From: Nitrospirota bacterium
Lineage (GTDB): Bacteria > Nitrospirota > Thermodesulfovibrionia > Thermodesulfovibrionales > Magnetobacteriaceae
Length of the DNA stretch: 41,185 nt
Assembly (NCBI GenBank): GCA_015233725.1
Contig: JADFXD010000018.1
Coordinates: 1 to 41,185, forward strand
Direction: 5' to 3'
Position numbers and translations under genes: made by a program
The notes under the pieces: model-generated
Database searches by the model: none
Told to the model about the DNA's origin: nothing
What the model saw: the letters and a program-made list of their open reading frames with translations, nothing else
Shown: positions 1 through 6,622 of the stretch, one piece after another
Position numbering within the stretch: position 1 is the stretch's first letter
Layout of the letters: each line of letters begins with the position of its first letter

Positions 1-57
1 GGGACTGGTCCCCTTGTGGGTGGGTCTGAGGGAGGGCAAAGCCCTCCCTTCTTGTCC
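1..57 (+). repeat. Dispersed GC-rich repeat, copy 1 (partial)
   Basis: The window opens inside a copy of the modular palindromic repeat found in most spacers here. It has the GGACTGGTCCCC hairpin, the GGGTCTGAGGG link and an arm GAGGGCAAAGCCCTC followed by CTTCTTG. The 5' part lies outside the window. It precedes the acyl-CoA synthetase gene, whose ribosome-binding site follows about 25 bases later. Confidence 0.75.
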
Positions 58-93
58 CTTCTTGTTCTTTTTTGTCTTAAAAAGGAGGATTGA

Positions 94-1830
94 ATGACAG
101 AGGCGCGGATACTTTTTGAAAGAGGCACGACGGACCCGCAGGCGGTGAGGTTCATGTATGAGGGCGCTGACTCCGCCTGGCAAACCATAACCTGGGGGGA
201 TTTCCTTGGGCGCGCGACACAGATTGCCCTCTACCTCAGAGACATCGGCATAGGGCCTGACAAGAAGGTCTCTATCTTTGCACGCAACCGGATCGAGTGG
301 CCCTTCTGCGTGATGGCCATACACGCCTGCCGTGGGGTACTTGTACCCATTTATCAATCAAACACGGCCAGCCAAACACAGTACATACTCAACCACTCGG
401 ACTCCGAGGTGCTCATCACCGAGAGCGAGCTGCTTCCAGTACTGTTTAGGATATGGAAGGAGCTGCCCAGACTCCGAAAGGTCATCGTCATGGGCATTAA
501 CGACCCAGGGCAGCAAGACCAGATCGAAAGGCAGCTTGAGGACTTCAACAAGAACACCGACCTGCCCATTAAACCGGCAGACGTCAAGCAGAGGCTGATC
601 GCGATCAACGACGTCTACGAAAACGGCGAGGCCCTAAGCAGACAAAGACCGGGGGCATTTGAGCGGCTCTGTGAGGCGATAACAAGGGATGACGTATCCT
701 CGATCCTCTATACATCAGGCACCACGGGACAACCCAAGGGCGTGGCCCTCACCATAGACAACCTCTACACAAACGCCGGAGACTGGATCGAGGTCTTGGG
801 TCCGCTGATCCCGGAGACCAGGGTAGACCTCTTGTGGCTGCCAATGTCGCACATATTCGGCCTTGGCGAGCTGGGGCTTGGCAACACGTTGGGCTTTACC
901 ACCTACTTCACGACCCCGCAGGCGGTTCTAAGGCACATGCCCGATGTCCGCCCGACGGTCTTTATGAGCGTGCCGGCCTATTGGGAGAAGCTGTATCTCG
1001 ACGCCAAGGGCTTCTCCGATCAGAGGTCGCAGCAGCTTGACAGGCTCCACGTCCTGACGGGTGGGCGTTTGAGGTTTTGCCTCTCAGGTGGGGCGGGGCT
1101 AAAGACGCAGGTCAAGGAGTTCTTCTACGAGACGGGGCTATTGATCATCGAGGGCTACGGCCTTACCGAATGTTCGCCGACGTTGACCATGAACCGAAAG
1201 GACGACTTCGACTTTGACTCCGTGGGAAAGCCGTTTCCCAACGTGCAGTTGAAACTCGCCCCCGATGGCGAGATACTGGCAAAGGGGGCAAACATCTTCC
1301 GGCAGTACTACAAGGACGAGGCAGCAACGGCAGAAACCTTTGACGATGAGGGCTGGTTTAAGACCGGTGATCTTGGCTCCTTCACGCAACGGGGCTTTCT
1401 GAAGATACTCGGACGCAAGAAGGAGATAATCGTCACATCGGGGGGTAAGAACATCTCTCCACAGGCGATAGAGTCGCAGTTTCGGGACGACCCCTACATA
1501 GAGCACATAGTCCTATACGGGGACGAGCGTAAGTTCCTGACGGCTTTGGTCACGCTAAAGGCGTTTGCTGTCATGGCATACGCGGCAACTGCAGGAATCG
1601 TGGAGGGCGATTATTCGGCCCTGATCAGGCGACCAGAGGTCATCGCCCTCGTGCAAAGGTCAGTGGATGAGGTAAACGCAACGCTATCGTCATTTGAGAC
1701 GATCAAGCGGTTTTACATCCACGACAGGTCGTTGAGCGTGGAGGAGGGATTTCTGACGCCGTCGTTTAAGCTTAAGCGCAGACAGGTTCATGAGCGCTTC
1801 AGGGACGTCCTCGACGGGCTGTACCGGTAG
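94..1830 (+). CDS. AMP-dependent long-chain fatty acyl-CoA synthetase (FadD-like)
   Basis: This enzyme activates a fatty acid with ATP to an acyl-adenylate and then transfers it to CoA, at the cytoplasmic face of the membrane. The 578-residue protein has the phosphate-binding loop YTSGTTGQPKG (about 207-216), the motif GYGLTECSP (about 354-362), the ribose-binding TGDLG, the hinge region GRKKEIIVTSGGKNISP, and a C-terminal SFKLKR segment with the expected catalytic lysine. Length and motif order match the long-chain branch (FAA1/FadD15-like) of the ANL superfamily. The ATG follows an AAAGGAGG ribosome-binding site at a good distance. No fatty-acid pathway genes are adjacent, so the substrate chain length cannot be inferred; the family call is firm. 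Confidence 0.93.
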   Translation: MTEARILFERGTTDPQAVRFMYEGADSAWQTITWGDFLGRATQIALYLRDIGIGPDKKVSIFARNRIEWPFCVMAIHACRGVLVPIYQSNTASQTQYILNHSDSEVLITESELLPVLFRIWKELPRLRKVIVMGINDPGQQDQIERQLEDFNKNTDLPIKPADVKQRLIAINDVYENGEALSRQRPGAFERLCEAITRDDVSSILYTSGTTGQPKGVALTIDNLYTNAGDWIEVLGPLIPETRVDLLWLPMSHIFGLGELGLGNTLGFTTYFTTPQAVLRHMPDVRPTVFMSVPAYWEKLYLDAKGFSDQRSQQLDRLHVLTGGRLRFCLSGGAGLKTQVKEFFYETGLLIIEGYGLTECSPTLTMNRKDDFDFDSVGKPFPNVQLKLAPDGEILAKGANIFRQYYKDEAATAETFDDEGWFKTGDLGSFTQRGFLKILGRKKEIIVTSGGKNISPQAIESQFRDDPYIEHIVLYGDERKFLTALVTLKAFAVMAYAATAGIVEGDYSALIRRPEVIALVQRSVDEVNATLSSFETIKRFYIHDRSLSVEEGFLTPSFKLKRRQVHERFRDVLDGLYR

Positions 1831-1870
1831 GAGGTAGCGATTATGGCCCTATCCATAATTAAACGAGAAA

Positions 1871-1931
1871 AGGGAAAAAAGGGGGCGGCTCCGCTTTTTT
1901 ACCGCTCCAGGACGCTCCTGGCCCCCTCAGC
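1871..1931 (-). repeat. Dispersed GC-rich repeat, half copy joined to an IS end
   Basis: Read on the minus strand this is the CTGAGGGGGCCAGGAGCGTCCTGG module followed by GCGGAGCCGC and CTTTTTT. Where a full copy would continue with the AAGGGCACTGGTGCCC hairpin, the sequence switches to the IS terminal sequence at 1932. The same composite is present at 23988-24064, nearly base for base. Confidence 0.8.
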
Positions 1932-1960
1932 CCTAATGCTGTTGACTTAAGGTAAGGATG
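1932..1960 (+). mobile_element. Solo terminal inverted repeat of an IS4-type element
   Basis: The 20 bases CCTAATGCTGTTGACTTAAG, followed by GTAAGGAT, are identical to the left end of the IS remnant at 24045-24702. No matching right end and no transposase sequence lie between here and 2341. It is therefore a single orphaned end, left by deletion or recombination. Confidence 0.7.
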
Positions 1961-2134
1961 TAAGAATGATTTACTATATAAAAAGGAGGCTATAAAGTTG
2001 GGACCACCGATATAAAGAATTAATTATATGGTGCATAAGGCACTTCAATCAGCATATAATTTAATTGTTATCAAATATCTCAGCGAGTAGGAAGCAGGCT
2101 TCCAATATATTACTACAAGCTTAGGAGGAAAGAA

Positions 2135-2340
2135 ATGTCTCAAGGCGATAACAGCGTTAATAATCCCAATCAGAGTACAGACTGTCATTGGGCGGGTGCA
2201 CGGTGGTGGAAGTTTGATTTTCACACTTACAAACAAAACCGCAAAAATATATAGACTTGAAACTTAACCTGGCAGAAGTGCTTGGTTCTGATTCTCATCA
2301 TCCATTGAATCGACAGGGATGCGACTTAACCTTAGCACAG
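2135..2340 (+). pseudogene. Remnant of a TrlF-like PHP-domain/AAA-like ATPase gene
   Basis: A strong TAGGAGGAAAG ribosome-binding site precedes an ATG opening a 39-codon reading frame that ends at 2254. Its residues GARWWKFDFHTYK resemble the N-terminus of TrlF-family proteins, where a PHP metallophosphoesterase strand carries RWWKxDxHTHT. About 12 bases beyond the stop, in another frame (from 2266), LNLAEVLGSDSHHP resembles the later GSDSHHP metal-binding motif of PHP domains. The N-terminal and late PHP segments have thus been brought together by a large internal deletion plus a frameshift, and nothing of the ATPase part remains. The family assignment comes from recognising the motifs and is tentative. 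Confidence 0.55.
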
Positions 2341-2343
2341 GAT

Positions 2344-2413
2344 GGGGTCAAGGGGGCTGGCCCCCTTGCAGGGGGTTCTAAAGGGGGGCGGCCAGGCGCC
2401 CCTTTCTTTCTTC
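2344..2413 (+). repeat. Dispersed GC-rich repeat, copy
   Basis: Forward copy: GGGGTCAAGGGGGCTGGCCCCCTTGCAGGGGG hairpin module, then GGGGGGCGGCCAGGCGCCCC and a C/T-rich tail. It ends just before a possible -10 box (TATAAT, 2425-2430) of the acyltransferase gene. An open frame runs through it into that gene but is not likely to be translated. Confidence 0.85.
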
Positions 2414-2452
2414 ATCTTCTCGTATATAATTAACTATGGGCAGGTACTTATC

Positions 2453-3433
2453 ATGTTACATAACATTGTAAAGCTGGTGTATTTCTTTTTTCTGCGTGTC
2501 ATAGCGGCCATATTTCCCTTTAGGGTGGCATACCTTATCGCCAGGGTCATTTCGATGGTGGCATTTCTGGCGGCCAGGAAAAAGCGCCTGATGGTCCAAC
2601 GGGAGGTGGAGCGTTTGTTTCCGGGGTCAACCCGCTCACGGGTAGACAGGATCGTGAAACGCACGTTGGAGGGCTTCTTCCAGGGCGAAATGGAGGTGTT
2701 TCTCTACCCCAGGATAAACAAGGACAACATCAACCGCCTTGTCAGGTGCGTTGGATTGCAGCACCTTGAGGATGGCCTCAGGGGTGGTCGTGGGACGATG
2801 CTGTTGTTTGCCCACTTCGGGGCCAATCAGATGATTATGCCGGCCATTGGATACAGGGGGTATCGGATGTCTCAACTGAGCGCTCCGGCCACGGTGTGGA
2901 TTGAGCGCCTGCCAGAGATGAAGTCAACCCTGGTAGAGAGGATGATGCTTAAGCACAAGTGGAGAAACGAACAGTCCCTCCCGGTTAGACACATCAATAT
3001 ATTTGGCTCTCTGAGAGAGGCCTTTATGTGCCTCAGGAGAAACGACCTCCTGGGGATCGCCATAGACGGCGGTAGTGGCCGAGATACGGTAGAAGTCGAT
3101 TTCCTGGGCAGGAAGGCATACTTCCCAACCGGAGCTATTGATATGGCCATAAGGACGAGGTGCTGCGTCCTGCCTGTATTTATGCTGAGAAATAAGGACG
3201 CCACCAACACAATGATAATAGAACCCCCCTTAGAGTACAGGGTTGATGCGGACAAAGAGGCAGATATCAGATACGCCACGCAGTTGTTTGTAAGCCGCCT
3301 GGAGCATTACGTCCTGAAACGTCCCTGCCACTACATGTATTTCCTCGCCTGGCGCTCCTTCATGGTCACAAAGGGAGATACACCCCTTCTGCCCCCTCCC
3401 TTTTATTCCCTCCCACAAGGGGAGGGAGATTAG
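2453..3433 (+). CDS. LpxL/HtrB-like lysophospholipid (lipid A) acyltransferase
   Basis: This is a probable inner-membrane acyltransferase that adds an acyl chain to a lipid A precursor or a lysophospholipid. It has a hydrophobic N-terminal anchor (about 5-40), and FAHFGANQMIMP around residue 121 sits where the family's catalytic HX4(D/E) box lies. Here the box reads H-X4-Q, so the acidic partner is missing or supplied elsewhere. I chose the ATG at 2453, preceded by GGGCAGG, because the longer frame from 2342 would translate a dispersed repeat. The last 16 or so codons, after FLAWRSFMVTKGDT, are Pro/Gly-rich and come from another repeat (about 3387-3433), so the native C-terminus has been extended. 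Predicted length is 326 residues. Family firm, activity uncertain. Confidence 0.82.
   Translation: MLHNIVKLVYFFFLRVIAAIFPFRVAYLIARVISMVAFLAARKKRLMVQREVERLFPGSTRSRVDRIVKRTLEGFFQGEMEVFLYPRINKDNINRLVRCVGLQHLEDGLRGGRGTMLLFAHFGANQMIMPAIGYRGYRMSQLSAPATVWIERLPEMKSTLVERMMLKHKWRNEQSLPVRHINIFGSLREAFMCLRRNDLLGIAIDGGSGRDTVEVDFLGRKAYFPTGAIDMAIRTRCCVLPVFMLRNKDATNTMIIEPPLEYRVDADKEADIRYATQLFVSRLEHYVLKRPCHYMYFLAWRSFMVTKGDTPLLPPPFYSLPQGEGD
3387..3433 (+). repeat. Second-class C/G-rich repeat forming the end of the acyltransferase gene
   Basis: CCCCCTCCCTTTTATTCCC is followed by CACAAGGGGAGGGAGATTAG. It resembles the spacer element at 5357-5396, with the same C-run, CCTTTxAT and AGGGGAGGGAGA order. The TAG stop of the acyltransferase lies inside it. 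Confidence 0.55.
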
Positions 3434-3452
3434 GAAGGACTAACAAAAAACC

Positions 3453-3482
3453 TTGACATAAGCAGATACGATGGTTTATACT
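3453..3482 (+). promoter_or_regulatory. Candidate sigma-70 promoter for the chemoreceptor gene
   Basis: TTGACA (3453-3458) and TATACT (3477-3482) are separated by 18 bases, about 80 bases before the start of the receptor gene. The -35 box is perfect and the -10 box has one mismatch. Confidence 0.5.
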
Positions 3483-3564
3483 ACGCCGTAGACCGTAGAG
3501 TCACTTTTGCCTTCTATACGGAGATGGGTGACCTAGAGATGTACGGATTAAGGGGGGTTACGTT

Positions 3565-5292
3565 GTGAGCTGGTTTAACAACATGAAGACTGCGACGAAG
3601 CTGATAATGGGCTTTTTGATTGTCAGCGTTATAACCGCGGTGGTTGGGGTCGTTGGGGTTACCAACATGGGGACGATGAACTCTATGGCGAGCGATATGT
3701 ATGAAAGGGAGCTGATGGGGGTTTCTTACATCAAGGAGGCAAATATCGACCTTATATACATAAACCGCGCTGAGAAAAACTACATCCTGGCAATGACAGA
3801 CGAGCAACGTAAAAAGACTGCAGCAAACATTGAAAAATACTGGGGCATGTTCAGGGAAGAACTAGCCAAGGCAAAGTCTCTTACTCATACTGAAAAAGGC
3901 AAAGAGCTATTCACCAAACTTGAGAGCGAGATAACAGATTGGGAAAAGCTTCATAAACAGGTTGTAGAAACAGCATCGAAAGAGAAACTTGCAGAGGCCC
4001 GGCAAGCAACCACTCTCACAATGGGATTAGCCAGAGACAAGGCTATTGTCGTTGATGATACACTCACAGAAATAAGCAAGGTAAACGAAGTCAGTGCCAA
4101 GGGGCTCTCTGAAGAGACAATTAAGACATACAACAGTGGTCGTAGCTTCATGATAGGGTTGATTGTAGTTGGCATCGTGTTTGGCATGATCCTGGGTATA
4201 TTCATATCGGGTTCAATAATGAGCCAGTTGGGAGGAGAACCTGCGGTTGTGGCAGATATAGCCCAGAAGATAGCGAAGGGCGATCTGACCATGAGGTTAG
4301 ACGTAAGCAAAAACAGAGTCGGTGTATATGGTGCGATGGTGGATATGGTAGAGAAATTGCGAGAAGTAGTTGGAAACGTTAGGAGCTCCTCTGACAATGT
4401 GGCAGGAGGAAGCAGGCAGATCAGCGCCGCCGCGCAGCAGCTCTCCGAGGGCTCTACGGAACAGGCAGCGTCGGTCGAGGAGGTGTCGTCGTCGATGCAG
4501 CAGATGGCGGCAAACATAAGACAGAACGCGGATAACTCTAAGGAGACTGAGGGTATCGCCGCCAAGTCCTCACAGGACGCCCGGGAAAGTGGCTCGGTTG
4601 TGGCAGACGCAGTGAGCGCGATGAAGGAGATCGCCGGTAAGATATCGATCATCGAGGAGATAGCGCGGCAGACAAACCTCCTGGCCTTAAACGCGGCAAT
4701 TGAGGCGGCAAGGGCAGGCGAGCACGGCAAGGGCTTTGCCGTAGTAGCGGCCGAGGTGAGAAAGCTCGCCGAGCGTAGTCAAAAGGCAGCCGGCGAAATC
4801 GGCCACCTATCCACGACCACCGTTACCAAGGCAGAACAAGCGGGCTGTATGCTTGCCAAGTTAGTACCAGATATAAAAAGAACGTCAGAGCTGGTCCAGG
4901 AGATAAGCGCCGCAAGCAACGAACAGAATTCAGGTGCAGACCAGATAAACAAGGCCATCCAGCAACTGGATCAGGTGATCCAGCAAAACGCCTCCGCATC
5001 GGAAGAGATGGCATCCACGGCAGAGGAGCTCTCCGCGCAGGCTGAACAACTGCAATCTGCCATATCGTTCTTCAAGTTAGACCAAGGCTTTTTGGGCAGC
5101 CGGAAGGAGTCCCAACGACCGGTCACAAAGACGGCTGCAAGGCCCAGACAATTAGCCCACATAGCGCCACAAAAGACTAATACGCCCCAAAAGGCCACCA
5201 GGAGCACCGATATAAATAAAACGGATCGCTTCTTACAGTCGTTGGGCTCAGAAGAAAAGTCTGATACCGACGCGGACTTTGAAAGGTTTTAA
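3565..5292 (+). CDS. Methyl-accepting chemotaxis protein (transmembrane)
   Basis: This inner-membrane chemoreceptor senses a ligand outside the membrane and controls CheA. TM1 is about 13-33, followed by a helical four-helix-bundle-type sensor domain of about 160 residues, TM2 about 195-215, HAMP about 216-270, and a long coiled coil. The hairpin tip [20 protein letters not shown] (about 366-385) is fully canonical and should bind CheW and CheA. The start is GTG, with an AAGGGGGG ribosome-binding site. There is no C-terminal NWETF-type pentapeptide tether. The linker near the C-terminus is basic and Pro-rich, and the DRFLQSLG stretch at its end is encoded by a 22-bp repeat also found elsewhere in the window. 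It is the first gene of the chemotaxis block. Confidence 0.95.
   Translation: MSWFNNMKTATKLIMGFLIVSVITAVVGVVGVTNMGTMNSMASDMYERELMGVSYIKEANIDLIYINRAEKNYILAMTDEQRKKTAANIEKYWGMFREELAKAKSLTHTEKGKELFTKLESEITDWEKLHKQVVETASKEKLAEARQATTLTMGLARDKAIVVDDTLTEISKVNEVSAKGLSEETIKTYNSGRSFMIGLIVVGIVFGMILGIFISGSIMSQLGGEPAVVADIAQKIAKGDLTMRLDVSKNRVGVYGAMVDMVEKLREVVGNVRSSSDNVAGGSRQISAAAQQLSEGSTEQAASVEEVSSSMQQMAANIRQNADNSKETEGIAAKSSQDARESGSVVADAVSAMKEIAGKISIIEEIARQTNLLALNAAIEAARAGEHGKGFAVVAAEVRKLAERSQKAAGEIGHLSTTTVTKAEQAGCMLAKLVPDIKRTSELVQEISAASNEQNSGADQINKAIQQLDQVIQQNASASEEMASTAEELSAQAEQLQSAISFFKLDQGFLGSRKESQRPVTKTAARPRQLAHIAPQKTNTPQKATRSTDINKTDRFLQSLGSEEKSDTDADFERF
5225..5246 (-). repeat. 22-bp dispersed repeat inside the receptor gene
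   Basis: On the minus strand this reads CCCAACGACTGTAAG then AAGCGAT. It differs at two positions from the copies at 28713-28734 and 31153-31174. On the coding strand it gives DRFLQSLG near the receptor C-terminus. Confidence 0.6.
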
Positions 5293-5316
5293 GGCACGCC
5301 TAAAAAAAGAAAATGG

Positions 5317-5327
5317 TAATAGTTCAG
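5317..5327 (+). repeat. TAATAGTTCAG short repeat
   Basis: An 11-base sequence just after the receptor gene. It recurs at 16777, 31049 (one mismatch) and 40964. The first three copies follow, or include, a stop codon. At 5328-5340 and 40975-40990 the copies continue with sequences ending in GCATAAA. Confidence 0.4.
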
Positions 5328-5356
5328 CCCTGGGCATAAAGTGAGAAGCCTCTGAT

Positions 5357-5396
5357 ATCCCCCTACCTTTATGGGAGGGGCTAGGGGAGGGAGAGT
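5357..5396 (+). repeat. Second-class C/G-rich repeat in the spacer after the receptor gene
   Basis: CCCCCTACCTTTATGGGAGGGG is followed by CTAGGGGAGGGAGAG. The CCCCxTxCC/GGGAGGGG halves can pair. It resembles the element that forms the 3' end of the acyltransferase gene (3387-3433). The rest of the 5293-5567 spacer holds a TTGACA at 5471 without a convincing -10 box. Confidence 0.5.
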
Positions 5397-5567
5397 GCCG
5401 CAGGGGAAGTCCCATTTGAAAAGGAAACCGAACCCAACACTTATCTCCAACTACTTCTTTTTGGTCTAAGTTGACAAAACACCCTGAATTGAATCAATAT
5501 ATAAGGTGAAGAGGATTGCAGGAAAATAAGGGCATAGCTTAAGGGTTATAAACGGCAAGAGGAAGAT

Positions 5568-5864
5568 ATGGATAGATTTAAGAAGGATGGAGAACATCCA
5601 GCTAAGGCGGCTTTTGATGCGTTCAACAAGATATTTAAGGAGTTTGAACAGACAAGGGTTGAGAGGATTAGGTGCTGGGAGTACTTCAAGTGTGAGCAGG
5701 CAAAGACGGGTAGTTGTTCAGCATTTACGAAGTCTGCCGGGAGACGGTGCTGGCTGGTGGCGGGTACATTAAGCGGGACTGAGCCGGACTGTCCGCGCGC
5801 TAAGGCGCTCAAAAATTGCAAGGAATGCGAGTTCTATCAAAAAATAAAAAAAGGTGAGTTCTGA
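5568..5864 (+). CDS. Two-CW domain protein (small Cys-rich, probable metal binding)
   Basis: A 98-residue protein. An amphipathic helical N-terminus (1-33) is followed by a Cys-rich module with Cys at 36, 42, 50, 61, 75, 84 and 87. Two of these are in Cys-Trp pairs (36-37 and 61-62), and the module ends CKECEFY. This pattern fits the two-CW domain found as single proteins or attached to chemoreceptors in Deltaproteobacteria and Nitrospirota. The Cys spacing suggests metal binding, perhaps iron or zinc; this is inference. Its place right after a receptor gene suggests a sensory accessory role. The ATG follows AAGAGGAAGAT. Confidence 0.7.
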   Translation: MDRFKKDGEHPAKAAFDAFNKIFKEFEQTRVERIRCWEYFKCEQAKTGSCSAFTKSAGRRCWLVAGTLSGTEPDCPRAKALKNCKECEFYQKIKKGEF

Positions 5865-5941
5865 CACGTGAGATGCAGCTTAACAGACTCTATACAAGAG
5901 AGGAAAGTCTATACAATCAAGCAAGAAAGCGAGGTTTGGCA

Positions 5942-6217
5942 ATGTCTAAAACGATAGAACTGTACAACTTGCTCAAGGACAAGCTAGGTGAAGAAGCTAC
6001 AAGGGTCTTGATTGATACCTTTGACGCTGTAACAGAGAAAGCTAAGGCTGAAGCGGCTACAAAGGCCGATTTGCAAATATTAAAAACAGAGTTAGAGGCA
6101 AAGTTTGACACAAAGTTGCCTGAAGTAAAGGCCGATATCCTCAAGTGGACATTTCTGTTTTGGATAGGACAGTTGGCAGCCATAACCGCGTTATTTAAGT
6201 TTTTTGGGAGTCATTGA
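5942..6217 (+). CDS. DUF1640/CCDC90-like coiled-coil membrane protein, copy A
   Basis: A 91-residue protein. An N-terminal helical segment (SKTIELYNLLKDKLGEEATR) is followed by an AEAATKADLQILKTEL coiled coil and a single C-terminal transmembrane helix (about 70-90). This order is typical of bacterial DUF1640/CCDC90-like proteins, whose function is unknown. I chose the ATG at 5942 over one at 5873 because the GCGAGGTTT ribosome-binding context before it is repeated exactly before the paralogue at 6260. The protein should be anchored by its C-terminus with the coiled coil in the cytoplasm. It is one half of a tandem duplication that includes the upstream leader ACAATCAAGCA. Confidence 0.72.
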   Translation: MSKTIELYNLLKDKLGEEATRVLIDTFDAVTEKAKAEAATKADLQILKTELEAKFDTKLPEVKADILKWTFLFWIGQLAAITALFKFFGSH

Positions 6218-6259
6218 GTTCATCCACTATACAATCAAGCAGGGAAGCGAGGTTTAGCA

Positions 6260-6622
6260 ATGTCTAAAACGATTGAACTGTACAACGTGCTAAAAGACAA
6301 AATAGGCGAGAAAGCTACAAGGGTCTTGATCGATACCTTTGACGATGTAGCAGAAAAAGCCAAGAGTGAAGCTGCTACAAAGGCTGATTTGCAAGTGTTG
6401 AAAACAGAGATGCAAGCATTGAAAACAGAGTTAAGAACAGAGATGCAAGCATTGAGAACAGAGTTGAAAACAGAGATGCAAGTGATAAAGGCAGAGTTAG
6501 AGGCAAAGTTTGAGGCAAAGCTGGCTGAGGTAAAGGCCGATATCCTCAAGTGGACATTCCTGTTCTGGGTAGGGCAGTTGGCAGCTATGGCCGCATTATT
6601 TAAGTTTTTTGTGGGACATTGA
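6260..6622 (+). CDS. DUF1640/CCDC90-like coiled-coil membrane protein, copy B (expanded)
   Basis: A 120-residue paralogue of the preceding gene, with nearly identical N-terminal (TRVLIDTFD) and C-terminal (EVKADILKWTFLFW) segments. It has a C-terminal transmembrane helix at about 98-118. It is 29 residues longer because the coiled coil carries three 11-residue units (KTEMQALKTEL, RTEMQALRTEL, KTEMQVIKAEL). Such hendecads favour straight or slightly right-handed coiled coils, so the stalk is longer than in copy A. The stop overlaps the proposed TTG start of the next gene, which points to translational coupling with the receptor-like protein. Confidence 0.72.
   Translation: MSKTIELYNVLKDKIGEKATRVLIDTFDDVAEKAKSEAATKADLQVLKTEMQALKTELRTEMQALRTELKTEMQVIKAELEAKFEAKLAEVKADILKWTFLFWVGQLAAMAALFKFFVGH
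6401..6499 (+). repeat. Three tandem 33-bp coding repeats
   Basis: Three 33-base units encode the 11-residue coiled-coil repeats of copy B. Units one and two differ at few positions, so the expansion is probably recent. Copy A has only the last four residues of one unit at the same place. Confidence 0.85.

Noticed and set aside
2342-2452. In-frame N-terminal extension of the acyltransferase from the ATG at 2342
   Set aside because: It would translate a dispersed repeat (Gly/Pro-rich), has no ribosome-binding site, and the ATG at 2453 begins right at the membrane anchor.
3951-4730. 259-codon open frame on the minus strand within the chemoreceptor gene
   Set aside because: It is antisense to a clear receptor; its Ser/Ala/Thr-rich translation is what a receptor gene gives in the opposite frame.
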